This document shows, in pieces, positions 38,323 through 50,354 of a stretch of DNA of 64,000 nt. Position numbers and translations under genes: made by a program. This stretch comes from Callaeas wilsoni (lineage: Eukaryota > Chordata > Aves > Passeriformes > Callaeidae), in contig VWPU01014893.1 of NCBI GenBank assembly GCA_013398955.1, positions 62,001-126,000 on the forward strand, in the 5' to 3' direction. Numbering within the stretch: the first letter of the stretch is position 1; each line of letters begins with the position of its first letter. Below the pieces are notes generated by a model. It searched no databases. It saw only the letters and a program-made list of their open reading frames with translations, and was not told where the DNA came from.

Positions 38323-40633
38323 TTAGTGGCCATCAAGTCATATCTGAATCTCAGTCTGGCATATTTCCTTTTATCAACAAATTATATCATTTCGAAGTTT
38401 GTAACTGAACTTAGAGAAATCTCTGCCCTTGTTCTGAACTCTATTAGGGCCTGAAGGCTTCAGGAACAGTTTTGTGACAGCGGACATGACCCAAGTCCTA
38501 TGTACATATATACTGGGTGGCTGCTGCATGTAGTTACCGACACCTTTTGTCTGAAAGTCACTGATTACCAGCAGAAACAATGTGGGGAGCACACAGAAAG
38601 TGAGTAATTAAATTACAATGCTTCTTTGTAGCTGGAGTTTCTTGTAAGCCCTGACCAGGTTTTGCTTTCAGCAGCAGCTCGTTGGAATCACATTACCCTG
38701 TAACAGACCCGCTTCACTTTAGTCACGAGCAGCTGGATCTTAAAACCTCACATTGGCCCATATGTTCATAGTACTTAACAATGATTTTTTTTTTCTTCAT
38801 TTATTTGTAGTAGATATTTCTTCTGAGCAACTTTTCTAAGATTTTCTCAAGCTTCAGGAAGCTGGGCATGATGAACAATGCATGAAGTCTACTACCTGGT
38901 TAATTTTATTACAAACTGCAGTAAAATCATCTCAGTCGGAAGAAAGGTATGATAATGGGTAGTCGTCTCCTCTCACTTATGTATTGCATTCCAGTTACAG
39001 CAAGAAATTGCAGTATAATGGAACAGGATGGAGGTTGTTAGGACTGTGAAGGAAAATGACCGATTCATAGATTTTTAAAAAAACTGGCAGCAACGAAGTG
39101 CTGGTGAGCTACATTGTGGTATAAAAGTAATGCAGTCTATGAAGCTTTTCTTCCTATTTCATGCATTTAGCACCCTTTTTGCAATGTTTGCACATCCATA
39201 GGCTAAAACTAGGTTTATGCAGGAATATATTTTAACTTCTCTGCATTTTCAAAAATATTTCTATTTGTCCGCTTTCTTCTCAGAACAGCTTATTCTTCAT
39301 AAAATTTGTAATGCTATTTTGCAGCAGAACAAAATAAATCAGAACACCCATAAGAATATTTTTGTCTCCCTAGGGAAATTGATATGAACAAATAAATGAG
39401 CAAAATTAAGCTATGTAAGTAGGTTATTAAGTTTCATATAATATTTTCAAATAATCTATCCTTACGTGATTTTTGAACTTTAGGTTTTCAATCAAAAATC
39501 AGCATCTGTTTATCAAAAGTCCTGAGATGGAGTAGAATGCCACACTCAGGCATTCCAGTTGTCCTCAATCCAGCTTCCACAAACAGCAACTTTACACCAG
39601 TTTCATTGATATTAAACAGTTGGGCAGGGCTGCCTTAATTTAATTTTTTCATATGATTTTAATATTATTGTCTATATTTTGCGCAAGTTTATTAAGGATT
39701 AAGAAATGCTGGCAGCTATTCTGGATTTTATTGTAACAACAAATGCTACCTGCAACCTTCTAACAGAAATTATTGAAAATTCCTAGAGCGCAGGAGTAAT
39801 GCTATCCTTAATTCTTTTTTTAAAGAGTCAAAATGCATTCTTAAAACTCAGGGGTTTTGGCTCTGGTATCAGAAAATGTGTTGGACCACCCTTCTTTGTT
39901 GTTTTAAAGGTATTTCTTGCCTCTTGGCCAGTTTTTCTCCTTTTTTATTTGTTGTTGGTTTGTTTGTTTGTTATGACAGCGCAGCCCTTTATTTTAAAGT
40001 TTTATTCTCCCCCTAACTGCTGCAGTATCGTTTTGTTGAATCAACTACTTAATTACCTTTCTTCTTCCTTAATTGTATTTAATATTATAAATTAATTTTA
40101 TCCAATAACTATCTGTCCTTCAAATAATCATTCCTTTAAGATTTTTGTAAGACTTGTTAATCTGTCAGTGAGAAGTACTGTTTGACCATTAACCACAGAA
40201 CAAAGCCAAAATTTTCCTGTAGAGGAAGATTTCCAGTCAAGCTCTTCCAGTACTTTTAAGGTACCAGTTTAATGGCCACAGAGAAGAGGTAAAAAAGTGT
40301 TTTCTGTTTATATATTTTTAAAACTGGAAGACAGGCTTCAGGATTACCTAACTGCGTGTAGTGAATTTATCAACACTAAGAACTATCCCTAAAAACCCAA
40401 CGTCACGTGGAGCATCTACTTCTGATGGATCTGCCAAAGGTACAACGCAAAAACATTTTTTTTCCACTTAGAAATATTGTAATTTAAGGAAACACAGTTG
40501 GAAAACCTGAAATATAGAAAATCTAGATGAGCTAGAAAAGCCACGGTGTTTGCTGAAGGAGCTGGCTGAACTGAATTTAAAAACTCCTCTCCCAGCTCTG
40601 TGAATCAAATTCAGAATGAATCTGTCTTTAATA
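38323..40633. other. Unique A+T-rich sequence, no gene seen
   Basis: No gene or clear repeat was found. The 98-codon forward frame at 39799-40095 is hydrophobic only because the DNA is T-rich. A T-run is present at 38786-38795. Around 38640-38770 the sequence is mixed in composition and low in simple repeats, but gives no recognisable signal. Confidence 0.55.
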
Positions 40634-40910
40634 GAGTCATAGAATATATCAAGTTAGAAAGAACCTTTGAAGTTCATCAAGCCCAATGTCCTGCTCCTCA
40701 CAGTAATATTTAAAACTAAGCTAATCATCTAGATGCTCCTTAACTTTGACAGACTTTGCTACTGTGACCACTTCCCTGGGAAGCCTGTTCCAGTGACTGA
40801 CCACCTTCTAGTGAAGAACAATTTTCTCGTGTCCAACCTGAGCTTCCCCTGTCACAGCTTCGTTCCATGCCCTTGTGTCCTGTCACTGTCACTGGGAAGT
40901 TGGACTGCAC
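40634..40910 (-). mobile_element. CR1 LINE 3' end, reverse strand
   Basis: The forward strand starts with GAGTCATAGAATATATCAAG and AAAGAACCTTTGAAGTTCATC, which is the complement of the CR1 3' tip. Next come CACTTCCCTGGGAAGCCTGTTCCAGTG and GAACAATTTTCTCGTGTCCAACCTGAGCTTCCCCTG, and then TTCCATGCCCTTGTGTCCTGTCACT. Order and spacing fit a 5'-truncated CR1 of about 280 bases. Its divergence is moderate. The sequence to the right (CCACCTCCACAGGCAAGG) is no longer clearly CR1. Confidence 0.9.
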
Positions 40911-42274
40911 ATGGCTAGCTCTTGGCCCTCTTCCTCACCACCTCCACAGGCAAGGATGGTTTCCATGCTGTTTCAACCTATCACTTAAGTTCCAAAAAAG
41001 GTGTTGATAAAACTAATGCATTGCAAAGCTTGGTTTGGTGTTTGGGGTTTTTTTATACTCAGAGAAGTTTTGTGCAAATATAAGCACCTGATAAGCACTT
41101 AGGCTTTGGGGTGATTCTGTGAATTGAATTACATCTTTGTATAATTCATGGATTGTTATCTGTACTCTGTTCACACCTTGCTTCATCGTCGAAGTTTACA
41201 AGTAACTCCCTGTGGTGCAAAATGCAAATGAGCTTTTTTTTAAGAGCAAACACAGTCTGAAGCAGTGCTTTATGACTTTCCTAGAAAGTAAGATATTCTG
41301 GAGGTATGTTTGGTACTGAAAATGCAGTCAGGTAATCATAAATTGCAGAACTTTCAAAACCTTACCCTTATATTTCCAAGTCCTGTTTTCATTTGTAGTG
41401 TTGCAAGCTTGCATATGCCAGTACAGCAAAAGCCAGGAAGCCTCTGAGGATTTAAGCAGTATAATGTATTTAACAACAGTGTTTCAGTGTATGGGAAAAT
41501 CAGACACTTTTTAGTATGTTACAAAGGAAAAGAGTGTGAATGAAATAAAAATAACTTAGAAACAAGAAACTAAAAAAGGAAAACAAAAGGAAAGACTACA
41601 ATTTTTGAAGCAAAGCCCATACTTTTCTAAGTAGTTTGTAGGCAAAGACACCTCCCTTGAGTAACATATTTGAAATTCAAAGAGAAGCTTCTATACTCAG
41701 ACTGCATCAGTTAGTCTAGTAGTAGATATACTAATTTTTAAAAAATCTTTTTTGTAGTCTTAAGCATCCCAGAAATCCCTTTCTTTTCTCTCCTGAGTGC
41801 CCATCCTGCCTGGCACAGGGATGACACATGAAAAGCAATTTCTGTCCAGGTAGTGAGGATGTGTGAGGAAGCTCTGACCCAATTCTAGATCTGAAATGAA
41901 TTTCAGGGTCCTGACAGCATGCTAACAGCTACAGATGAATCCCTTCTGCTTATTGACCCTTGAAGCCATTTGGTAAACTGGAATCGTAAGGCATGATTTA
42001 GTGATGCTATTGGGGAAATGCTTTAATTAAATTTATAGAATTCTTTTATAATTTTGGGATATATTTACATAGAACTAAGAAGTGTAATGTCTTCTTTGTT
42101 CTGTTGCATGTTATGTCATTTGAACTTAGAAAAACCGAATTTCTACCTCAAAACTGCAAACTTTGTTAATTATTAGGTCTAGCTTATATTTTGTGCTTCC
42201 AGATGATCTCTCCTAGAGAGATCTTTGTACAATTGGTGTCTGGAACATATCTGTGGCTTCCTTGTAGAATTCCT
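40911..42274. other. Unique A+T-rich sequence, no gene seen
   Basis: Several short A/T runs are present, with no reading frame over 60 codons of note and no recognised repeat. Confidence 0.6.
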
Positions 42275-42455
42275 GTGTGACCTGGAGTGACTATTTTGTT
42301 TTATCAAATAACACAAGGCTCTGATTGAGCACATGCTAATAAAACTCTCCTACCTCATAGGCAGGCTGTGGGAATCAGCAGCATTAAATACCTGAGGTGC
42401 TCAATAGCCTGGTGATTAGGACCATATAAGTAGTTGCATATTCAATCTCCCTATG
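42275..42455 (+). mobile_element. Possible MIR-like relic(s)
   Basis: CTGTGTGACCTGGAGTGACT (MIR core-like), then CTACCTCATAGGCAGGCTGTGGG, then ATTAAATACCTGAGGTGCTC resembles the MIR core and 3' part (TACCTCACAGGG-TTGTGAGGATTAAA). Directly after it, AGCCTGGTGATTAGGACC with GCATATTCAATCTCCC looks like another tRNA-derived head. Both parts are short and diverged, so this is tentative. Confidence 0.35.
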
Positions 42456-45304
42456 GTTAGAACGTTGTCAAAGTGTGTGCTTCATGTATCTATGTCTGAT
42501 GTGACATTTTCCTAGTACCAAATTATCTGGAGACATTGCAAGCAGAATTGTGGAAGGATCAAAAACAGCTCGAGTGGCTCACCCAGTCTCTTGCTGCAAG
42601 ATAAAATGGTATGCAGCTGACACAAAACATCTCAAAGCCCTTGATTTGCTTTAGTGCCTTTTAAAGTACTTCTTCTGAAGAAGGAATATATGTGTGCATA
42701 CAGGAGTTATTACCAGCTAAAAACTCTGTCTGCTGATATCCCATGTTAGAACACTGTATGTATCTATCCTAAAATCAGATGCGACATTGAAAAAATATTT
42801 GAGAGGTATGTTTGTCTTTTGATCTTTATGAATTCCTCACATACTTCTACTGATTGTGACCTTCCTGCTACTTTCAGAGGTGTACAGAAATGAGAAACAT
42901 CCCTTATGTGCTGCCAATTTTTATCTTACCAGGGAGTAGTGATAATTTTTTTCTTTTAGTACAGGGGGTCATTCACAGGCCTGCATGGGAGTTTTAGCTA
43001 CATCAACCAGAAGAATAACATAATCCTGATTATTAATGTAACATGTAATGGTGGGTCCTATTATATATACAACTATATATAATAGTAAAGAGGCTTGCTG
43101 TCTTGTGCATTAATATTGATTTAGAGATGAGATCACTTGCCACAGAGTTTACTACAGCTTTGATTTCAGTTGCAAGTAAAATTATTAAAGTGTGTCCTAT
43201 TTTTAAGAGCAGGCCCTTTCAGCTGCAATAGAGAGTTTCTCAGGGGCTGATATAAACTGGTTCATACACAAATATGAGATCATTGGAGCTGTTGCAGTTT
43301 TGAGATGATGATGAGCCTGATGAGCAGATGAGAGGCACATTCGCAGATGCTCTGTATTGCTTCTCTGTCAAAGCTTTTAATTTGTCCACTTACTCTTATG
43401 CTTGCTTCTCTTGAACGGAGGTTCAACTCCAAACAAAAATCATCTGAGAACTTTTGAGTGAGGCAAGAGTTTAGGTTTAAAAAAGTAACCAACATGGCCG
43501 ATGGACACATATTTTTTCTGTTTTCATCCCTTTATGTGAAGAACTGCAATGCTGTGATATGTCTTCCATGTAAGTTGTGAATCCATCAATGTTTAATGAA
43601 AACAATCTGCTGTCTTTTCTAGCAAAATTTTTTGTGGGTTTTTCAGATCATTGACAAAAGTGTTATATGGCATAAGAACAAATCTGACATATTAAAACAT
43701 ATTTACCGTTATATCTCCCTCTGTCTAAACTAACCAGGTTTTAATGCACTCATTTGATGTCAAGTTGCTGATTTTACTAATCACTATAACTTCTTAATTG
43801 AAATGTTGACTAGTTTTGAATTTAATATTTTGTTGAAATCCATTATAGCAGCAGTCTTGCTTGTAACAAGTTAACATTCAAATTTGGGATTGATTTTTAG
43901 CTGCTCATATGGTATTTATGCCTTTTTTAAAAATCTACTCATTTTCTTCTAATTCTGTATTAAACAATCATCAGCCACTCTATTTTGCCCCAGGGTTGAT
44001 GTCAGCCTAATAGGCTCCTTATCACTCGTGCAAGGTAACTGAAATGGTAACAAAATTTTGGGGTGGGGGGGAGGCTGTTTGGGTTTTTTTCTCTGCAACT
44101 TTTTCAGGTTCTCTCAGGGTCAATGAAAACCATCATCAAGGAATGTAAGGGCTCCTTCTCCAGTGCATCATCTTGCTGTAGATCAATTATCTATACTTGC
44201 CAACATCAAAAATTCTAATGCAAATTGTTGCTGTTTGCCATCTTCTGAAGATTCCAACTGGTAAATGTGTGAAAAGTGAAATATAGTCGCCTTTTCCACT
44301 TCCCTGTCTTTTTAATCTTTCTGCCCACCAACACAATAAAGAAATTGCATATAAAATAAAATAAATATGCAAACTTTTGGAAGACCTTAATTTGCATGCC
44401 TGATGGTCAAACATCCTTCCTACCTCTGACTCTCTTATCAATTCTAAAATTCTACAATATTAATATAAAATTTATTACTATTATTAATAATATCTCTTTT
44501 TTTGCATCAGTACACACTCAGTTTGCTCATTTGTGCATTCACATATGTGAGACAACTTCTGCATATATATATATGTGTAACTCCTTCCATTTCCAAAATC
44601 AGCTTGTGCTTTCAACCACTGTGGCCTTTCACAGGCGTGAAAGTGTGTATTTCTGAATACCTATTAAAGTGTTCTTAAACAATTTCTGATTATTATTCGT
44701 ATGTTTTTAATTAAATTCTGCCTCCTGCCTGATCTGGTTCATAATTGTTTTCAGCCTTTTGAAACTGGCCCTTTGAAAGTACCAAGTATAGATTTTGCTG
44801 GTTTGGACTTCCTTCTTTTTAATCATTGCAAATATTAAACAAAATCACCTCTCTCCCAGGCTAATGATATTCTCTATGAAGAATAATTAATATCAAGTAA
44901 ATTGTTTCATATCCTTGAGATTTTTGCATTTGCATTCTTATCCCTGATTGATTTATGTAAATGAATTTGGGGAGAATTAGCATGTTGTAATGCAGCTTGG
45001 GTAAAAGTCAGTGCAAAGTAGAACCATTTAAGGAGCAGCAGAAGCCAAGTTATTGCTGAGGTGAAAGCTCAAGACCAGCCTTTTTCCTAGGAGATATGAC
45101 CTTTTCTCTGTTGGGGTTAGTGCTGCACTGACTACTTGCCCTCCACACTCGTGTGTTACCAGCATGCAGTTCTGTTACCTACATGTTTTAAAAGTATTGA
45201 GTCCATCATTTTTCCCCAAACACTGTAATACAAATATAATCCTCAGGATCAATTGAAGAAATTCTACTTATGCTTTTAAAAAGATACAAGTCAGATGCTA
45301 AAGT
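42456..45304. other. Unique A+T-rich sequence, no gene seen
   Basis: No gene was recognised. Small simple-sequence items include the inverted repeat at 43058-43085 (listed), a G-rich GGGGTGGGGGGGAGG near 44062-44075, TATATATATATATG near 44563-44575, and ATAAA repeats near 44352-44368. The reading frames of 60-86 codons are not recognisable. Confidence 0.55.
43058..43085. repeat. Perfect 12-bp inverted repeat, 4-base loop
   Basis: The arms CTATTATATATA (43058-43069) and TATATATAATAG (43074-43085) are perfect complements around the loop CAAC. TA-rich cruciform-prone sequences of this size are expected in A+T-rich DNA. Confidence 0.9.
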
Positions 45305-45374
45305 GGTTTGGTTTGGTTTGGTTTGGTTTGGTTTGGTTTGGTTTGGTTTGGTTTGGTTTGGTTTGGTTTGGTTT
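45305..45374 (+). repeat. (GGTTT)14 pentanucleotide microsatellite
   Basis: Fourteen perfect GGTTT units run without interruption and are followed by TTTTAACCAAAATC, so the array ends next to a short inverted copy of its own unit. The lack of interruptions predicts length polymorphism. The regular GG pairs could in principle support a weak two-layer G-quadruplex on the forward strand. Confidence 0.98.
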
Positions 45375-47049
45375 TTTTAACCAAAATCATGAAAGCTGAA
45401 AACTTGGATGAGGAAGACGCTTTTCTGTGATGACATAATTATACAATTATTTTGGTTTCTTTTGACAAGGCCAAATTAAACAGAGCTCTCAGAATTTTAT
45501 CTTACTGTGATAACTGTCAACTCTGGTGTGTTAGAATCATTCTGCAGGAATCTGACATACGTGGAGAGCAATGAAACGGAAAACATAGGCTTATTTTTCC
45601 CTCTGAAATATCTGCATTTTGGGTAGCTCTTTTGATCATTCATTGAACTCTGAAAGACAGAAACTAATGGTACAGTAGACATAAATAACCTCAGAGACAT
45701 CAACACGTGGTAAAAGCTTTCACAGAAAATCTGCTCTTCACTCTTACACCTGACTGTAGGTGCATTAATATCCAGCAGTGCCTCAGGAAGATCTCCAGGT
45801 CATGCTGACAGCACGGGCTGATGTTCTCTACTCTTCACTCAGACGACCTTGAGCCTCACAGTCATGAAATCTGTGGCATCTGCTGGTAAAGGCATCATCA
45901 CTTCACCCTTTTATCCATCTGGTTGAGGTTCAAAATTGCTTGCTACTGGCAGACCTTGAACATCTTCCACCCAAATCTCTCCTTCACAGGACAAACATGA
46001 CAAACCAAAGCCCACAACTGTAAAGAAAGCTACAGTGGAAGAAACAGGCTGGTTGAACAGACATAGGTGGGTTTTGCCCAGGTGCAATGCAGAGGAGGAA
46101 CAATGACTTAGAGCATCACAAACCTCCATCTGTCACACAATGGGTGCCTCAAGTAGGTCTACTGCACTCAGCAAAGAGAGGGATTAAATAAAACAGGTGG
46201 TTAAACCTGAATCTTCATCTTTTGTGCTTTTGCCTACCTGACTTGTGTGGCCACAAGTCATTGTCCTGGGTGACCGCGTTGGGAAATGCAGGTAAGGTGC
46301 AGCGTCTGGCTCTGTCAGGCATCACAGCTCTCACAGAGTGCCATTAGAGGTGCGAGGAGCAAAGGTGAACTTGGAAATTAAAATCTTGATCTCTGCAATA
46401 TAAAAAAAAAAAAGAAAGAGATCACATTATTATATAATTTAAAATAAAAGGTTTTGCTTGTTTTGCTTCATCTTTCTTGAGATGAAATTAAAGTATTATA
46501 TTTTTCAGAAAAGTATAAGATCTTCCTGCAGAAAAATCCTCACTCAGCTGTAATGAAGAGATTTCCCAGTTCCTTCCATCTCTGCTACATCTTTCTGCAC
46601 TTTGTCTGTGACTTAACATTTTAAGAGGGAAAAAAAATCACACACAAAACCTGTGGCTTACTGAGTCACTTACTGGCACAGGGCCTTGCTTAAATATCTT
46701 CCTGAAGTGGTTGTCTTGGCTCACCCTTTCTCTGAGGATTTCTAATGGATTTCTCTGCCTGAAATTAGGCCAAGTAGTTTCCTCAAAAGGATTTAAACTT
46801 TTAAAGGGTTACTACCATTCTTTTTCAGTTTAAATTTATCAGCTGATTTCATCCATGGATTTGTAATGTTCTTCCTTCCCCCCATCCAAAATAATGGGTT
46901 TCTGATTGTGCTCTATCATATCCCCTCTGTTCTGAAAATAACCCAGAACTTCACTGTCTGTTTCTACAGTCATGAGGCTGGTATTCACCCATGAAACAGG
47001 TGACTTTTGCCTCAGTAACACAGTATCAGTTCAATAAAACACCTTTTTC
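45375..47049. other. Unique sequence, no gene seen
   Basis: No gene was recognised. Around 46230-46370 is less A+T-rich and contains a donor-like ATGCAG/GTAAGG at 46291/46292, but no matching acceptor or coding frame. An A run sits at 46401-46413. The reverse-strand frames of about 60-72 codons are not recognisable. Confidence 0.55.
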
Positions 47050-47245
47050 AGTTTCTGATACAATTCCCTGGAGGATGGTCAAGCAGCGAAGCAGGCTTCC
47101 CGGAGAGGCTGGGCAGTCTCCATCCATCCTTCGAGGGCTCCAAACCCTGCACATTCTGGTCTGACCCCATAACTGCCCCTGCTGTGAGCGGGAAGTTGGA
47201 CCCCTCTGGAGGTCCATTCCAGCCTGCATGATACCACAATCCTTT
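47050..47245 (+). mobile_element. CR1 LINE 3' end, forward strand (short)
   Basis: The stretch GAAGCAGGCTTCCCGGAGAGGCTG (47088-47111) fits the CR1 GGAACAGGCTGCCCAGGGAGG block. CAGTCTCCATCCATCCTTCG fits the following block. CGGGAAGTTGGACCCCTCTGGAGGTCCATTCCAGCCTGC (47189-47227) fits the GGGGGTTGGAC-CCTCCAGAGGTCCCTTCCA end. It is truncated at both ends. The terminal octamers are reduced to ATGATACCACAATCC. Reverse-strand frames over it (63 and 79 codons) are shadows. Confidence 0.85.
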
Positions 47246-50200
47246 CCTGAGTGTCTGTTCAGCAATCGGTTTGTTTTTATTTTAAAACAATATTAAAATT
47301 CATTTATAGTTAAATGTCTTTGTCCCTATCCTGAAATTCAGCCATGGCTTCCAAAATACACAGCTATGCAAACACAGATCACTGCATCACCAAATTGCAC
47401 TTGGAGATTTTGTTTGTGTAAAATTAGGTTAATTATCAGAGCTATCTCGATACTGTTGTCATAAACCTTTTACTTCTCTTAGTAGTTCTATATCAATCCA
47501 GTCTTCTGCTTCTCCACTCACCTGGCATCTTTTTTACCTACGTGGTTCTACTGACAAACAGCAGTAGCACATAGCACTATGATATAAATTGCTGTTGAAC
47601 TGAAACTGTGTTTTCCCATAATGAAAACCTGCCTCCACTTTTAAAGATACACTTTTCCTTTAGAATCTAATACTTCCTGACACTGTCTGGGAGAGTCTAA
47701 CCAAATGTGTTTCTCTAGATTTTTTGTCTTCAAAATGAGTGTCAAATTTTCTTGTGACAACTGATTCTCACCTCAGAAACATAAAGTAGCCCAGCTCATA
47801 CAGGTATCTACAAGAATGAGCACATTTTCCAACACTACAGGAATATTTTCCTTGACATGTACTAGAAATTAATGTTTTTCTGGGAAACCAAAAAGATTTG
47901 CTTTCTACTTGAGATGCTCCAAAGCAATTACTTCTACAGCCCTATTAAGAGCAAGGATATTAAACAAATTATAGAATATCAAATACCAATGCCCTTGCTA
48001 AAGACTTGATTCCACCAAGGTGTCAGAAATTCATTACATGATGTACAGAGATGTCCAAAAAGAGAAGATTTGTAGGAATTCCACCTCTGTTTTTAAGTTT
48101 AGTTTTATATATGGAAACGCTGTTCCAAAGAAAATTCTCACTCTGAAATTTTTAGACAATTTGCTATGTATTCTGTTTTGGAGAGAAGTAGACATATCCA
48201 GTACTGTGATGATTTGCAGATAATCAGTTTCTGCTGTTTATTTCAATCTCACTACTTCTCATAATTTATTTGAAAATTCATTTTAGTATAAACCCCCAGG
48301 AGAAGTCAGTGAGTGCACTATTTATATCTTTAGTGTGTGCTAAAAGTTTGCATTTATTCAGCTTAGGCAAACTAGAAATATAACCAGTAATGCTGAAGAG
48401 CTGATGGTGACTTTTACTGGAAAACACAAAATATAGTGAGTGTATCCCTGAAATATTTGTTAAAAATAGTTCTGAAGCTTGTGCAAGACCATTTTGACTT
48501 CTATATAAAACATCTAACATGTTTATATTAATTATGATAATATGCAATTACTTATATAAAACCATAACAAAATCCTGGACTTGTGAAATTGATATGATTT
48601 TTCGCATTCATTTCAGAGAAACAAAAATCACTCAGTGTGAATTTCCAAAAGTACAATAACCTTTGAAAAGTGATAGCATACTAGTTCTTAGCAAATTAAT
48701 CTGTAGTTCAAAATATACGGTAGAAGGGGAAAAAGTCTTTAGTAGGATTTTGGGTCTACTCTGTGCAAAACCAGCAAATGTTCTAAACTGTAAATTATTT
48801 AAAAGTGTAGCACACTATGGCATTTCTTTAGTTTCAAATCACTGCATTTGTAATGCAGTCACTTCTGTAGACAGAACTATTTCTGTGGGATGTATGTAAA
48901 ACATGTCTTCACCAAATAGAAAAATGTATCATACTGTGTGATGTCCAATGAGACCACTCATTAGGCTAACCTAAGATGTCATGGAGCCATAGACTAATGA
49001 CGAAAGGACTGAAAAATTTAACCCAGTTTTCCTCTATTGGTGGACACTAGGGGACCATGAGTAAGGTGAAGACACTCAGTCCTTGATTCTGCTAAATCTA
49101 CAGAATTGTTTGATGTCATTATTATTTGTCCTTAAAATACCATATGTGAATACTGTGTTGCTTTTATTCTTTTTGCTCTGTCTCAAAACACCTTGCAAAT
49201 GAGACAGATATCTTTATTGGTTTTATATAAAGAAAATATTTATTTTTGTTACATATCTTAACATTCTTATTTCTTTTACTTTATATTGTAAAACATATTT
49301 TAAAAATTCTTTATAAAAGGAAAATAAATCAAGCCAGAGAGAGGAAAGGTATCAGAGTGCTTGTTTTGATATGGGACTATTCATATTATTACAGTTAGTA
49401 ATTTTCTAAGCTGGGCAGAATCCAGGGTGTGATTTGTGTCTATCGAGGCACTGGCATTGAGATGTGACATGTTTCCATCAGGCAAATCCAGCACCATCTT
49501 TTAGGTATAAGCACCTAAAGATATAGGTATAAGATAAAGGTATAAGATAGTATTTCTATCAGATTGCTACTGTGAAAAATTTTAAAGTAGAGGACATATA
49601 TCCTTAGTTTTTTCCTTCGATATTTATAAACCTTGTCCCATTGGGCTAGCAGCAGGTTAGCAAGAATAACTAAAGCTTTTCAGTATGTTGAAAGAAAAAG
49701 CCTTGCACAGTCAGTAGCTCTCGTTTGCAGCCGTCCCTCATGGCACTTAAATGTCGTTTCAAACTTCACTTCATCACCTTGTTGGAATAATGCACTCTAC
49801 AGCCTCACCAGATGTATTTCTCTGAGATGCAGTAAGCACTTCACATAGCTTCGCCCTCTCACCCCACCTCCTGAGAAACAGTCTTGAGTGGTTATTTATA
49901 TGTTAAATTGCAGGAGAACTATGGATGAGAAATACCAGTTCTAGTATAGCCTATGAACTGATCTACATTTCTTTCAATGCAGTGAAATGAGGTCACATAG
50001 TTAGAGACACACAAACCGGGGAAGAAAAAACAGCGGATTACCTATTGTAAAACTAGAGCCAGATGCCAAGGATATACTTGAAAGAGAAGCAAGAAAGAAA
50101 ACAAGAGAATTATACTGGTAAAACCATATAAAACACATACCTGTCTCTCAAGGTACATCTGCAATCGAGACTTGATTGTCTTCTGAAATGTATTGCCTAC

Positions 50201-50354
50201 AACTGTAAATCCATTGATTTTAATTGCATTTATTTCTAGTTTTACCAATCTGATGAGTGCTAGAGGTTCATGTACTGGGGCCCAATCATTGCCTTTTCTT
50301 CTAAGATCAGTACAGCCTTTCTGCCAAGTAAAGCATGTCCTTGGGCTTGACTTC
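47246..50354. other. Unique A+T-rich sequence, no gene seen
   Basis: No gene was recognised. A small tandem repeat at 49503-49550 is listed. 49620-49860 is a mixed-composition patch with a 71-codon forward frame of no recognisable kind. Confidence 0.6.
49503..49549 (+). repeat. Tiny tandem repeat of AGGTATAAGATA
   Basis: AGGTATAAGATA occurs at 49525-49536 and 49538-49549 (period 13), and the partial AGGTATAAG occurs at 49503-49511. It looks like a small local duplication. Confidence 0.85.
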
